Of a stretch of DNA of 16,681 nt, positions 1-6,283 are shown piece by piece (the first letter of the stretch is position 1; the number at the start of each line of letters is the position of its first letter). The position numbers and the translations under genes were made by a program. The notes under the pieces were generated by a model. The model was not told the DNA's origin, did not search any database, and was given only the letters and a program-made list of their open reading frames with translations. The stretch is from an uncultured Oscillospiraceae bacterium (GTDB lineage Bacteria > Bacillota > Clostridia > Oscillospirales > Oscillospiraceae): assembly GCA_934661135.1 (NCBI GenBank), contig CAKUJA010000050.1, forward strand, positions 1 to 16,681, given 5' to 3'.

Positions 1-44
1 AAGGATATGATTTGAAACGATCTTGATAATTGACCGACATATGA

Positions 45-90
45 AGATGCGCTGCTTGTAATTCTGCAAGCAGCGCGTCTTTATGTTTTT
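45..90 (+). terminator. Rho-independent terminator
   Basis: A 14-bp stem (45-58 with 67-80, one G-T pair) closes an 8-base loop and is followed by TTTATGTTTTT. It probably ends a gene lying left of the window. Bases 1-44 show no start or recognisable coding segment, so the upstream gene cannot be named. Confidence 0.8.
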
Positions 91-122
91 CCTGAAATGT
101 TGTTCTGGCAATGATATGACCG

Positions 123-144
123 TGACTACTATTTGACTACTATC
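123..144 (+). repeat. Two tandem 11-bp repeats, possible integrase arm sites
   Basis: TGACTACTATT is followed directly by TGACTACTATC, giving an exact 11-base period with 10 of 11 bases shared. They lie about 135 bases before a tRNA 3' fragment and after a terminator. Short direct repeats in this position are typical of arm-type binding sites of tyrosine integrases at the ends of integrated islands. The repeat is seen; the integrase role is inference, as no matching integrase gene is in view. Confidence 0.45.
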
Positions 145-277
145 ATCCGAAATCCCAAAAAAGCCGGTTTGTCCAGTGTTTTCAATGGCTTTGCAATCAT
201 TCAGAAAAGACGAACATTCTCGCAAAAAACCGTATAACCCTTGAAAATACAGCATTTTATCAGATGATGTCTGAAAA

Positions 278-322
278 CTCCGACTCTGTAGGTCGCTCGT
301 TCGAATCGTATCGGGCGTACCA
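278..322 (+). tRNA. 3' half of a tRNA-Arg(CCG) gene, likely attachment-site remnant
   Basis: The stretch reads as a tRNA from the anticodon loop to the 3' end: loop CTCCGAC with anticodon CCG, 3' anticodon arm TCTGT, variable region AGGTC, T-loop TTCGAAT, and acceptor arm CGGGCGT followed by ACCA. The bases before it (TGAAAA) cannot pair with TCTGT, and no D-arm or 5' acceptor strand is present, so the 5' half is missing. The T-stem as read has two mismatches. A tRNA 3' end alone beside repeats and a terminator is what remains at the far end of an island integrated into a tRNA gene. The gene is not expected to make a working tRNA. Confidence 0.55.
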
Positions 323-363
323 TAGAAATACCCACCCCATCAGCGCATTTTGCGTCTCGAGCG

Positions 364-392
364 TTGCTTTTTTCAGGAGCGTCGCGTAAAAT
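364..392 (+). promoter_or_regulatory. Candidate promoter of the Mrr-like gene
   Basis: TTGCTT (364-369) and TAAAAT (387-392) are separated by 17 bases. The -10 matches 5 of 6 consensus bases and the -35 matches 4 of 6. The predicted start near 399 leaves a very short leader, only just including the AGGAGG ribosome site at 401-406. Confidence 0.45.
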
Positions 393-413
393 GGAGAAAA
401 AGGAGGGGGCGCG

Positions 414-1436
414 ATGCAGACTTGGACGGATGAAGCGCTGCGGGGAGTGCTGTGTGAGGAACTGGCGGCGGCTGCGCCGCTGCGGCGCAAGCAGCTTATT
501 GAGCGCTGCGCGGGGCGGCTCGGAGAACAGGTGAGAAGTAAAGCGGATCTGCGGCCGGACTCGGCGGTGGTACGCGGCAAAAGCCGGTTGGGAATGCTGC
601 TGACAGAGCTGATTCACAGCGGCGTGATTACGGAAGATGCGGTTGGCTTTTTGCGGGTGCAGCCGGAACAGCTCATCGGCGTGAGTCCGGCGAAGGTGCG
701 CGAGTTTGTACTCTCGGAGCTTGGCGGCGGACAGACGCTTGGCAAGCAGACGCTTTTTCGGCGTGCGGAGCACCATTTCGGCACGGATCTGACGGCAGGA
801 AAGGCCGATGACAACGCGCTGCGGAGTATCGTCGGACGAGTGCTGCTGGAGCTGGAGCGGGAGCAGCACATCCGCAAGACGAGCCGCGGCTACCGGCTTG
901 CGGACGAGGGCGGCTATCCGGGCACGGAGCTTGGAAGCTGGCTGCGGCAGGCCGCCGAGGGAGGCGATCTGCGGGAATGCTTCCTCGAAGCGGTGCACAC
1001 GAAGGGCGGCGAATGGTTTGAGGTCTACTGCGTGGAGCTGCTGCGGCGGTACTATGTGCTGACGGGCAAGGTGGTTGACGAAGGAACCGTGACCGGCGGT
1101 TCGGACGACGGCGGAATTGACGGCGTGATCCATACGCAGGACGACCTTGGATACCGGGAGACGGTGCTCATGCAGATGAAAAACCGCCATGCCGTGATGT
1201 GCAGCAAGGATGTGCGGGAGTTCTATGGCGCGGTGTGCGCGGAAAACGGCTCGCGTGGGATTTTTATCACGCTTTCGAGCTTCCATCCGGATGCGCAGAA
1301 GTTCCTCGATAAGGTTGATAATCTGACCGGTGTGGACGGCGACAAGCTGTTTGAAATTGCAAAGAAATGCGGATATGGGATTTTGGAGCAAGATGGCCGG
1401 TATCGGATTGATGAGAAGCTGCTGATGGAAGAATAG
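414..1436 (+). CDS. Mrr-like type IV restriction endonuclease
   Basis: This 340-residue protein probably cleaves modified foreign DNA in the cytoplasm. The C-terminal part (about 197-300) carries the Mrr catalytic pattern of the PD-(D/E)XK fold: E200/E203 in a GEWFE segment, D236 in GGIDG, and the Q254-x-K256 signature in LMQMK. A segment follows resembling the conserved Mrr tail (GIFITLSSF, then A294 and F297). The N-terminal ~190 residues are helical and charged and may be the winged-helix DNA-binding part usual in Mrr proteins. The start is set by AGGAGGGGG 5-13 bases before ATG. The gene stands alone, with no methylase or specificity subunit beside it, which fits a modification-dependent enzyme. 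It lies just inside an island boundary marked by the tRNA fragment. The family call is firm; the substrate (methyl-adenine or methyl-cytosine DNA) cannot be read from sequence. Confidence 0.85.
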   Translation: MQTWTDEALRGVLCEELAAAAPLRRKQLIERCAGRLGEQVRSKADLRPDSAVVRGKSRLGMLLTELIHSGVITEDAVGFLRVQPEQLIGVSPAKVREFVLSELGGGQTLGKQTLFRRAEHHFGTDLTAGKADDNALRSIVGRVLLELEREQHIRKTSRGYRLADEGGYPGTELGSWLRQAAEGGDLRECFLEAVHTKGGEWFEVYCVELLRRYYVLTGKVVDEGTVTGGSDDGGIDGVIHTQDDLGYRETVLMQMKNRHAVMCSKDVREFYGAVCAENGSRGIFITLSSFHPDAQKFLDKVDNLTGVDGDKLFEIAKKCGYGILEQDGRYRIDEKLLMEE

Positions 1437-1445
1437 AAGGAAAAC

Positions 1446-1473
1446 GGGGACGCTATTGTGTCCCCATTCTTTT
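1446..1473 (+). terminator. Weak terminator after the Mrr-like gene
   Basis: GGGGAC (1446-1451) pairs with GTCCCC (1460-1465), followed by ATTCTTTT. It begins 10 bases after the stop codon. The stem is only 6 bp. On the opposite strand the same stem is followed by GTTTTCC, so it could act both ways. Confidence 0.45.
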
Positions 1474-1545
1474 CGCCTCTATTCGGAAAATGTTTTTCGA
1501 CCCCGTTTCCTGTTCTCCTTTGCGTGCGGAGGAAACCGGAAAAGC

Positions 1546-1567
1546 GGGCGGACAGAGTCATCCGCCC
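1546..1567. repeat. GC-rich hairpin, possible dispersed intergenic repeat
   Basis: GGGCGGA (1546-1552) and TCCGCCC (1561-1567) form a 7-bp stem around an 8-base loop and are followed by CTACAAGGTGCAGC. The look, with GGGGCGGAT on the minus strand, resembles dispersed intergenic repeats of gut Clostridia; that is from memory and unverified. The 1437-1661 stretch holds no gene: it contains this hairpin, the weak Mrr terminator and the minus-strand terminator. Confidence 0.35.
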
Positions 1568-1609
1568 CTACAAGGTGCAGCAGAATAGGGGGAACAGGGC
1601 GCGGGATGT

Positions 1610-1643
1610 AAAAAGGCGGCTCGCATTGGAAAATGCGAGCCGC
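1610..1643 (-). terminator. Rho-independent terminator of the phosphoribosyltransferase gene
   Basis: A perfect 12-bp stem (1616-1627 with 1632-1643) closes a 4-base loop. Read on the minus strand it is followed by CTTTTTAC, and it sits 19 bases after the stop codon of the minus-strand phosphoribosyltransferase gene. Confidence 0.85.
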
Positions 1644-1661
1644 TGATGTGTCCATAGGGAG

Positions 1662-2219
1662 TTAAGCCTTGACGGTGCCGTCAGCGTTAAAGACCGGGAG
1701 CTTTTCCAGGTAGATGATGTCGCTGCGCTGCTGCGCTTCGCCCTCGGCGAGGACAGCCATACGGCCGGCGACGGTTGCGCCCGCTTCTTCGACGAGCTTT
1801 TCCAGCGCCTTGAGTGATTCGCCGGTCGAGATCACGTCGTCGACGATCAGAATGCGCTTGCCGCGCATCAAGGCGGCATCCGCGCCGGAGAGATAGAGGT
1901 GCTGCTCATGCTGCGTGGTGATGGAGTTGACATCGACGCAGAGCGGATCGGTCAGGTAGACCTTCAGTCCCTTGCGGGCAACGAAATAGGTCTTTGCGCC
2001 GGACTGACGCGCCATCTCGTGAATCAGGGGAATGCTCTTGGCTTCGGCCGTGAGCAGATAGTCATAGTCTTTCGGCGCGCGGGCGAGAAGCTCCTTTGCG
2101 CAGGCCACGGTGATCTCCGCGTCACCGAACATGATGAACGCGCCAATGTACAGATCGTCTGCCACCTTACAGAGCGGAAGCTCCCGCTTGACACCGGCGA
2201 TCGTCATGGGATAGGTCAT
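1662..2219 (-). CDS. Purine phosphoribosyltransferase (adenine PRTase-like)
   Basis: This 185-residue cytoplasmic enzyme likely transfers the phosphoribosyl group of PRPP to a purine base. The 13-residue PRPP-binding motif ILIVDDVISTGES spans 123-135, with the acidic pair D127-D128 and the phosphate-binding TGES turn. An upstream segment (58-76, TAEAKSIPLIHEMARQSG) matches the base-binding/dimer region of type I PRTases of the adenine/xanthine class. The ATG at 2217-2219 is chosen because AAGGAG lies 8 bases upstream; a longer reading starting at 2297 would cross the promoter. A perfect consensus promoter (TTGACA, 17 bases, TATAAT) precedes it and a strong terminator follows, so it is monocistronic. 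It is divergent from a purine permease gene, supporting purine salvage. Whether the base is adenine, xanthine or something else is not decidable here. The family call is firm. Confidence 0.85.
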   Translation of the reverse strand: MTYPMTIAGVKRELPLCKVADDLYIGAFIMFGDAEITVACAKELLARAPKDYDYLLTAEAKSIPLIHEMARQSGAKTYFVARKGLKVYLTDPLCVDVNSITTQHEQHLYLSGADAALMRGKRILIVDDVISTGESLKALEKLVEEAGATVAGRMAVLAEGEAQQRSDIIYLEKLPVFNADGTVKA

Positions 2220-2268
2220 ACTGTCGTCTCCTTTATTACACAGTTTTTCCGTGTATATTATCTTTGTT

Positions 2269-2297
2269 ATTATAGTCAGGCCTGGTTTGCTTGTCAA
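2269..2297 (-). promoter_or_regulatory. Perfect consensus sigma-A promoter for the phosphoribosyltransferase
   Basis: On the minus strand, TTGACA (2297-2292) and TATAAT (2274-2269) are separated by exactly 17 bases. Both hexamers match consensus fully. Expected transcription start is near 2262, leaving a leader of about 43 nt. Confidence 0.85.
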
Positions 2298-2369
2298 ATA
2301 AATTTGCGATTTTCGTCTTTTTGCAAAAAATCTAAAAATAATTTAGCGCAAAACGCACGTCCTAACAGC

Positions 2370-2398
2370 TTGTTTTTTCGGGCAATATTCACTATAAT
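2370..2398 (+). promoter_or_regulatory. Promoter of the purine permease gene
   Basis: TTGTTT (2370-2375), a 17-base spacer and TATAAT (2393-2398) give a good sigma-A promoter. The leader (about 2405-2457) contains a small hairpin at 2410-2430 (GTTCG...CGAAC with one mismatch and two further pairs). It is too short to be a purine riboswitch. Confidence 0.75.
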
Positions 2399-2457
2399 AT
2401 GTGTAAAGGGTTCGCCCATACCGGACGAACTGGGAGAAATGAAATGGAGGAATTTGT

Positions 2458-3861
2458 ATGGAAAAACGCTTTCATCTGAAGGAACACGGTACGACCGTCC
2501 GGACAGAGATCATGGCCGGTATTACCACCTTCATGGCGATGGCCTACATTCTGATGGTCAACGCCGGTATGTTCGCTGAGCTTGGCACGGTGAGCTACGG
2601 CGCGGTCTACATCGCAACCGCCATCTCCGCTGTCATCGGCACGGTTCTCATCGGCCTGCTGTCCAACCTGCCGCTGGCGCAGGCGTCTGGCATGGGCCTG
2701 AATGCGTACTTCGTTTACACAGTCTGCTTCGGCATGGGTCTGAGCTATGCCAACGCGCTGGTCATGGTTCTTGTCGACGGCATCGTGTTCGTGCTGCTGA
2801 CGGTCACCGGTCTGCGCAAGATCATCTTCGACGCGATCCCGCAGGCGGTCAAGGTCGCCATCTCCGCTGGTATCGGCCTGTTCATCGCCTTCATCGGGAT
2901 GCAGAACGCCGGTATCGTTGTGGACGACGGCGCAACGCTGGTCAATCTGGTTTCGTTTAACGTATTCTCCGGTTCGGCGACTTGGGCAACGGTGTTCCCG
3001 CTGCTGCTCACGATCATCACGGTCTTTGCCATCGGCGCGATGTCCAAGAAGAAGGTCAAGGGCGCGGTTCTGTGGGGCATCCTCGGCTCCGCTGTGATCT
3101 ACTACATCGTCGGCCTGATCTCCATCCCCGATTTCTACGCCACTGCGGTTGCTCCCAACCTGACGAGCGACTTCTTCGGTGCGTTTAAGGACTTCGGCTC
3201 CATGGCGTTCGGCAAGGTCTTTACGGAAGGCTTTGACTTCTCTGCGTACATTGCGGCCAACGGCTCCGGCGCGTTCATCGTCATGTTCATCACCTCGATG
3301 CTTGCGTTCTGCATGGTCGATATGTTCGATACCCTTGGCACGCTGTACGGCGCCTGCGCCTGCGGCAATATGCTGACCAAGGAAGGCAACGTCCCCAACA
3401 TGGACAAGGCGATGCTGGCTGACGCCATCGCTACCTGCTGCGGCGCAGTCTGCGGCACGTCCACTGTTACCACGTTCGTCGAGTCCTCCGCGGGTGTCGC
3501 TGAAGGCGGCCGCACCGGTCTTGCGTCCATGGCGACCGCTGCGCTGTTCTTCATTGCGATGTTCCTCGCGCCGGTTGCGCAGCTCATTCCGACCTACGCC
3601 TGCGCGGCTGCGCTGATCTACGTCGGCGTGCTTATGATGAGCAACGTCCGCAACATCAACTGGGATGATCCTGCGGAAGCGGTTGTCGGCTTCCTGACCG
3701 TGGCCATCATGCCGCTGACCTACAATATTTCCTATGGTATTGCGTTCGGCCTGATCTCCTATGTGTTCGTTAAGATCTTCACCGGCAAGATCAAGGAAGT
3801 CAACGTCGGCACCTGGGTCATCACGATCCTGTTTGCACTGATGTTCTTCCTGACGCACTAA
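2458..3861 (+). CDS. NCS2-type purine permease, AzgA/PbuG/PbuO family
   Basis: This 467-residue polytopic membrane protein likely imports adenine, guanine or hypoxanthine with protons. Family signatures are clear: the N-terminal EIMAGITTFMAMAYIL segment; GMGLNAYFVYTVCFGMG (about 80-96), the AzgA form of the first re-entrant region; VDMFDTLGTL in the middle; and GTSTVTTFVESSAGVAEGGR, the family's substrate/coupling signature. Hydrophobic segments run through the whole length, consistent with 12-14 transmembrane helices. The length is near the usual 430-480. The ATG follows GGAGG by 7 bases. The gene has its own promoter and a GAAA-loop terminator, and is divergent from the phosphoribosyltransferase, so uptake and PRPP-dependent trapping of the base are encoded side by side. 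Exact substrate preference is not readable. Confidence 0.9.
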   Translation: MEKRFHLKEHGTTVRTEIMAGITTFMAMAYILMVNAGMFAELGTVSYGAVYIATAISAVIGTVLIGLLSNLPLAQASGMGLNAYFVYTVCFGMGLSYANALVMVLVDGIVFVLLTVTGLRKIIFDAIPQAVKVAISAGIGLFIAFIGMQNAGIVVDDGATLVNLVSFNVFSGSATWATVFPLLLTIITVFAIGAMSKKKVKGAVLWGILGSAVIYYIVGLISIPDFYATAVAPNLTSDFFGAFKDFGSMAFGKVFTEGFDFSAYIAANGSGAFIVMFITSMLAFCMVDMFDTLGTLYGACACGNMLTKEGNVPNMDKAMLADAIATCCGAVCGTSTVTTFVESSAGVAEGGRTGLASMATAALFFIAMFLAPVAQLIPTYACAAALIYVGVLMMSNVRNINWDDPAEAVVGFLTVAIMPLTYNISYGIAFGLISYVFVKIFTGKIKEVNVGTWVITILFALMFFLTH

Positions 3862-3874
3862 GCGGATTGGTTTG

Positions 3875-3908
3875 CCGCCCCGGCTCGAAAGAGCCGGGGC
3901 GGTTTTCT
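3875..3908 (+). terminator. Strong rho-independent terminator
   Basis: A perfect 12-bp GC-rich stem (3875-3886 with 3891-3902) closed by a GAAA loop, then TTTTCT, 13 bases after the permease stop codon. Confidence 0.92.
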
Positions 3909-3954
3909 GCTTCAGCGCGACAAAAGTTGGAGCCGGCGGAGCTTGGCGGGGCGA

Positions 3955-3983
3955 TTGCGTTTAGCGGGAGAGTGTGGTATGCT
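3955..3983 (+). promoter_or_regulatory. Candidate promoter of the XRE regulator
   Basis: TTGCGT (3955-3960), 17 bases, then TATGCT (3978-3983) preceded by TGG, an extended -10 element. A second possible -10, TATAAT (3993-3998), lies downstream but has no convincing -35. Start would be near 3990. Confidence 0.5.
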
Positions 3984-4015
3984 GAATGTAAATATAATTT
4001 ACGGGGGACGGTAAT

Positions 4016-4897
4016 ATGACACTGGGACAGAAGCTCCGGCAGACGCGGCTGAAGGCGGGCTTGACACAGAGCCAGGTTGCGGGGGATCGGATTACGCGGA
4101 ATATGCTGTCGCAGCTCGAGAACGATCTGGCGACGCCGAGCGTAAAGACGCTGGAGTATCTGGCTTCCGTGCTGGGGGTGAGCGTCGGATGGCTGATGAC
4201 GGATGAAACATCTGATTTAGAATTGAAAATAATTGGGAATGCTAGGAGAATGCTGCAGGAGCGGCAGTTTGCGGCGTGTTTAGCGCTGATGGAGCGGCAG
4301 AAAGCGGCAAAAACGGAGGAAGAATTGCTGATTTTAGCGGTTGCTGCGGCAGAGGTTGCGGAAGCGCTGCTGCAAGAGGAGCAATTTGCTGCGGCAAAGC
4401 AGCGGGCGGAGCAGGCGATTGCGTGGAATGAATGCGGCATTTACCGGCAAACGTCAATTTCATTGCGGTCGAAAGCGGTACTTGTGCGGTGTGCGCAGCG
4501 GCAGGGCGATGCGGCAGATGCGGTTGCGGCGTACCGAGCGCAGTATTTGCAAGCGGCAGATGCGGTGGACTATCATCTGCTGATGGCGCGGTATCAGCTG
4601 GAGCAGGAGCACATTCAGGCGGCGGAGCGGGAGATCTGGTCAATCGCGGAGCTGCCGGAGCATAAGCGCGCGGAATATCTGATTCTGCGCGGGCGGATCG
4701 CCTACAAGAAGGAGCAGTATGAAAATGCGATTCTCTACTTGCAGCAGGCGGAGGAGTGCGGCGCACTGCCGCGGCTGCTGAAGCGGGAGCTTTGGCGCAC
4801 GATGGAGCTTTGCTGCAAGGAGACGGAGGACTACCAGCAGGCGTATCAGTATGCGAGCAAGCAGCTTGAGTTGCAGAATGAGACGCAGACACAGTAG
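4016..4897 (+). CDS. XRE-family transcriptional regulator with C-terminal helical repeats
   Basis: The 293-residue protein has an N-terminal Cro/C1-type helix-turn-helix (about 1-62). It runs LGQKLRQTRLKAGLTQSQVA, then a recognition helix in TRNMLSQLENDLATPS, then the usual VKTLEYLASVLGVSVGWLM ending. The rest (about 66-293) is all-helical, rich in Ala, Glu, Gln and Arg, with TPR-like periods such as AEYLILRGRIAYKKEQYENAI and LQQAEECGALP. This layout matches regulators whose TPR tail senses a small ligand or peptide (RRNPP-like), but no peptide gene is seen nearby. The start follows a GGGGGA ribosome site. Targets are unknown; it lies about 360 bases upstream of the recombinase gene, so a role in the downstream switch is possible but not shown. 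DNA-binding function is firm, the rest inference. Confidence 0.82.
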   Translation: MTLGQKLRQTRLKAGLTQSQVAGDRITRNMLSQLENDLATPSVKTLEYLASVLGVSVGWLMTDETSDLELKIIGNARRMLQERQFAACLALMERQKAAKTEEELLILAVAAAEVAEALLQEEQFAAAKQRAEQAIAWNECGIYRQTSISLRSKAVLVRCAQRQGDAADAVAAYRAQYLQAADAVDYHLLMARYQLEQEHIQAAEREIWSIAELPEHKRAEYLILRGRIAYKKEQYENAILYLQQAEECGALPRLLKRELWRTMELCCKETEDYQQAYQYASKQLELQNETQTQ

Positions 4898-4913
4898 GGA
4901 TATGGAAAGAAAT

Positions 4914-4949
4914 CTGCCCGCCGGGAACGAGTTTGGTCTCGGGGGGCAG
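4914..4949 (+). other. Imperfect hairpin in non-coding stretch
   Basis: CTGCCC (4914-4919) can pair with GGGCAG (4944-4949), with an inner CGAG...CTCG helix. It lies just after the XRE regulator gene, in the 4898-5260 stretch that has no gene. That stretch otherwise contains the strong terminator at 5065-5103 and the recombinase -10 and leader. The role is unknown. Confidence 0.25.
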
Positions 4950-5064
4950 AAGGCGCGTCATACGTTGGGCGCGTCAGGCAAGAATGCAGGTCGATCCGCG
5001 AAAAAACCGGCCGCCGGGACTGGCGAACACGCACAAGGACAACAACAAAATACCGCGCAGAGCA

Positions 5065-5103
5065 AGAGAAGTCCTTCCGGGAAACCGGAAGGACTTCTCT
5101 TTT
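5065..5103 (+). terminator. Very strong rho-independent terminator
   Basis: A perfect 16-bp stem (5065-5080 with 5085-5100) with a GAAA loop, running into TCTCTTTTG. It lies about 170 bases after the XRE gene and insulates the recombinase gene from upstream transcription. Confidence 0.9.
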
Positions 5104-5214
5104 GCCCAAAAGTCTGCTGGTTTACGCTTTGGAGCCCTGCAATAAAAATGCGAATTGCATTAGGCTTCGGTTTTGCCGTTCTGCTTGTGTCGGCATCCAG
5201 GCCAGAGGATGCAG

Positions 5215-5220
5215 TATAAT
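5215..5220 (+). promoter_or_regulatory. Candidate -10 box for the recombinase gene
   Basis: TATAAT at 5215-5220 is a perfect -10 hexamer, but no good -35 lies 16-18 bases upstream. Start would fall near 5227, inside the 5' arm of the hairpin that covers the ribosome site. Confidence 0.4.
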
Positions 5221-5222
5221 GA

Positions 5223-5253
5223 CCTCCTGAATCAAAGAACGATTTGCAGGAGG
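5223..5253 (+). promoter_or_regulatory. Hairpin that sequesters the recombinase ribosome binding site
   Basis: CCTCCTG (5223-5229) is perfectly complementary to CAGGAGG (5247-5253), which holds the AGGAGG ribosome site of the recombinase start at 5261. AATC/GATT extends the helix across a 2-base bulge. Transcripts from upstream would fold and hide the site; one starting near 5227 would lose part of the 5' arm. Confidence 0.6.
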
Positions 5254-5260
5254 GACTGCT

Positions 5261-6106
5261 ATGAACGAGAGAAAATTATCTGCAACCATACTCGCAGAAT
5301 ACGACCGCTGGCTGCGGCAGGAGGAGCGAGCCGATGCTACGCGGGAAAAATATCTGCGCAGCATCCGAGCCTTTGCCGCGTGGCTGGGCAGCGCGGCGGT
5401 CACGAAGGATGCCGTGACGGAATGGAAGGCACATTTAGTCCAGCAGCGGCAAGCACCATCTACCATCAACACCGCGCTTGCCGCGCTGAACGGCCTGCTC
5501 CGCTTCCTCGGCTGGGAGGACTGCCGCGCAAAATTTCTGAAAGTCCAGCGCTGCATCTTCCGCGCACCGGAGCGCGAGCTGGCGCACGCGGAGTATGCCC
5601 GTCTGCTCGCCGCCGCAAAAAATTCCGGCGATGCGCGGCTTGCGCTGCTGATGGAGAGCATCTGCGCGACCGGTATCCGCGTCAGCGAGGTGAAGTTTCT
5701 CACCGTGGAAGCCGCGCAGTGCGGCCGTGCCGAGGTTGCATTGAAGGGCAAGATCCGCACCATTCTGCTGCCCGCGAAGCTCTGCCGCAAGCTGCTGAAA
5801 TACGCCAAAAAGCAAAAAATCGCCCGCGGCGAGATTTTTCTCACCACGGGCGGAAAAGGCATGGACAGGCGGCAGATCTGGTCTGCCATGAAGCGGCTGT
5901 GCCGCAAGGCGGGCGTCGCGCCGTCGAAGGTGTTTCCGCACAATCTGCGGCATCTGTTCGCAACGGCGTACTACCGCGTGTATCGCGACATCGTGAAGCT
6001 CGCGGATATGCTCGGCCACAGCTCGATTGAAACGACGCGCATCTATCTCGTCGAGAGCGGCGCGGAGCACCAGCGCCAGCTCGACCGGCTTGGCCTGATC
6101 ACATAG
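5261..6106 (+). CDS. Tyrosine recombinase (XerC/D-like), probable DNA invertase
   Basis: This 281-residue site-specific recombinase has all catalytic residues: R140 (ATGIRVSE), K164 (LKGKIRT), H227 and R230 (PHNLRH), H253 (LGHSS) and nucleophile Y262 (TRIYL). Residues about 5-90 form the usual SAM-like core-binding domain. The length is typical of Xer or invertase recombinases and short for a phage or ICE integrase; there is no arm-binding extra domain. The ATG is set by AGGAGG 7-12 bases upstream. The stop codon touches the left 20-bp inverted repeat of the segment upstream of the surface-protein gene: its last base, 6106, is the first base of the repeat. A gene of this kind abutting such repeats suggests that it inverts the segment. 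The catalytic call is firm, the target inferred from position. An unlinked chromosomal Xer role is less likely. Confidence 0.9.
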   Translation: MNERKLSATILAEYDRWLRQEERADATREKYLRSIRAFAAWLGSAAVTKDAVTEWKAHLVQQRQAPSTINTALAALNGLLRFLGWEDCRAKFLKVQRCIFRAPERELAHAEYARLLAAAKNSGDARLALLMESICATGIRVSEVKFLTVEAAQCGRAEVALKGKIRTILLPAKLCRKLLKYAKKQKIARGEIFLTTGGKGMDRRQIWSAMKRLCRKAGVAPSKVFPHNLRHLFATAYYRVYRDIVKLADMLGHSSIETTRIYLVESGAEHQRQLDRLGLIT

Positions 6107-6125
6107 GACAGAATCCATATTCTGT
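6106..6125 (+). repeat. Left inverted repeat of the invertible segment
   Basis: This 20-bp repeat matches the reverse complement of 6371-6390 at 19 of 20 positions, the first 17 without mismatch. Bases 6106-6127 are also a palindrome (9-bp arms GGACAGAAT and ATTCTGTCC around CCAT), as expected for a tyrosine-recombinase core site bound by two monomers. Confidence 0.88.
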
Positions 6126-6174
6126 CCATGCCTGTACCAGCAGAGCGCAGTATTCCACATTGCTATCTATTGAA

Positions 6175-6203
6175 AATATAGCACGGAATATGTCAAAAAT
6201 CAA
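6175..6203 (-). promoter_or_regulatory. Leftward promoter inside the invertible segment
   Basis: On the minus strand, TTGATT (6203-6198), a 17-base spacer and TATATT (6180-6175), with TGC directly before the -10 (extended -10). The predicted start is near 6168. In the sequenced orientation it fires toward the recombinase 3' end and away from the surface-protein gene. Confidence 0.72.
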
Positions 6204-6233
6204 TAGTGGGGCTACTTCTGCGCGCAAAAAATC

Positions 6234-6283
6234 CAGTCTCAAAAACTCGGTTTTTTGAGACTGTGCTTTTGTGCGCTTTTTTC
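6234..6283. terminator. Bidirectional terminator on the inversion axis
   Basis: A perfect 12-bp stem (6234-6245 with 6252-6263) is followed on the plus strand by TGCTTTTGTGCGCTTTTTTC, and on the minus strand by GATTTTTTG, so it can stop transcription both ways. Its centre (6248.5) almost coincides with the midpoint between the inverted repeats (6248), so inversion leaves it in place. It isolates recombinase transcripts from the surface-protein gene in either orientation. Confidence 0.85.

Noticed and set aside
201..1391. 396-residue minus-strand frame opposite the Mrr-like gene and tRNA fragment
   Set aside because: It includes the complement of the tRNA half (RFERATYR-type peptide), a known kind of false protein, and otherwise mirrors the nuclease gene.
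2405..2457. Purine riboswitch in the permease leader
   Set aside because: The leader is only about 50 nt and lacks the three-helix junction and conserved loops; only a small hairpin is present.
2392..3858. 488-residue minus-strand reading frame opposite the purine permease
   Set aside because: It is the complement of a well-supported membrane protein, rich in Arg, Asp and His with no family signature; such frames arise from GC-rich codon use.
6191..6196. TTGACA on the minus strand as the -35 of the invertible promoter
   Set aside because: It is only 10 bases from the TATATT -10. TTGATT at 6203-6198 gives the right 17-base spacing, and the downstream alternative has no acceptable -10.
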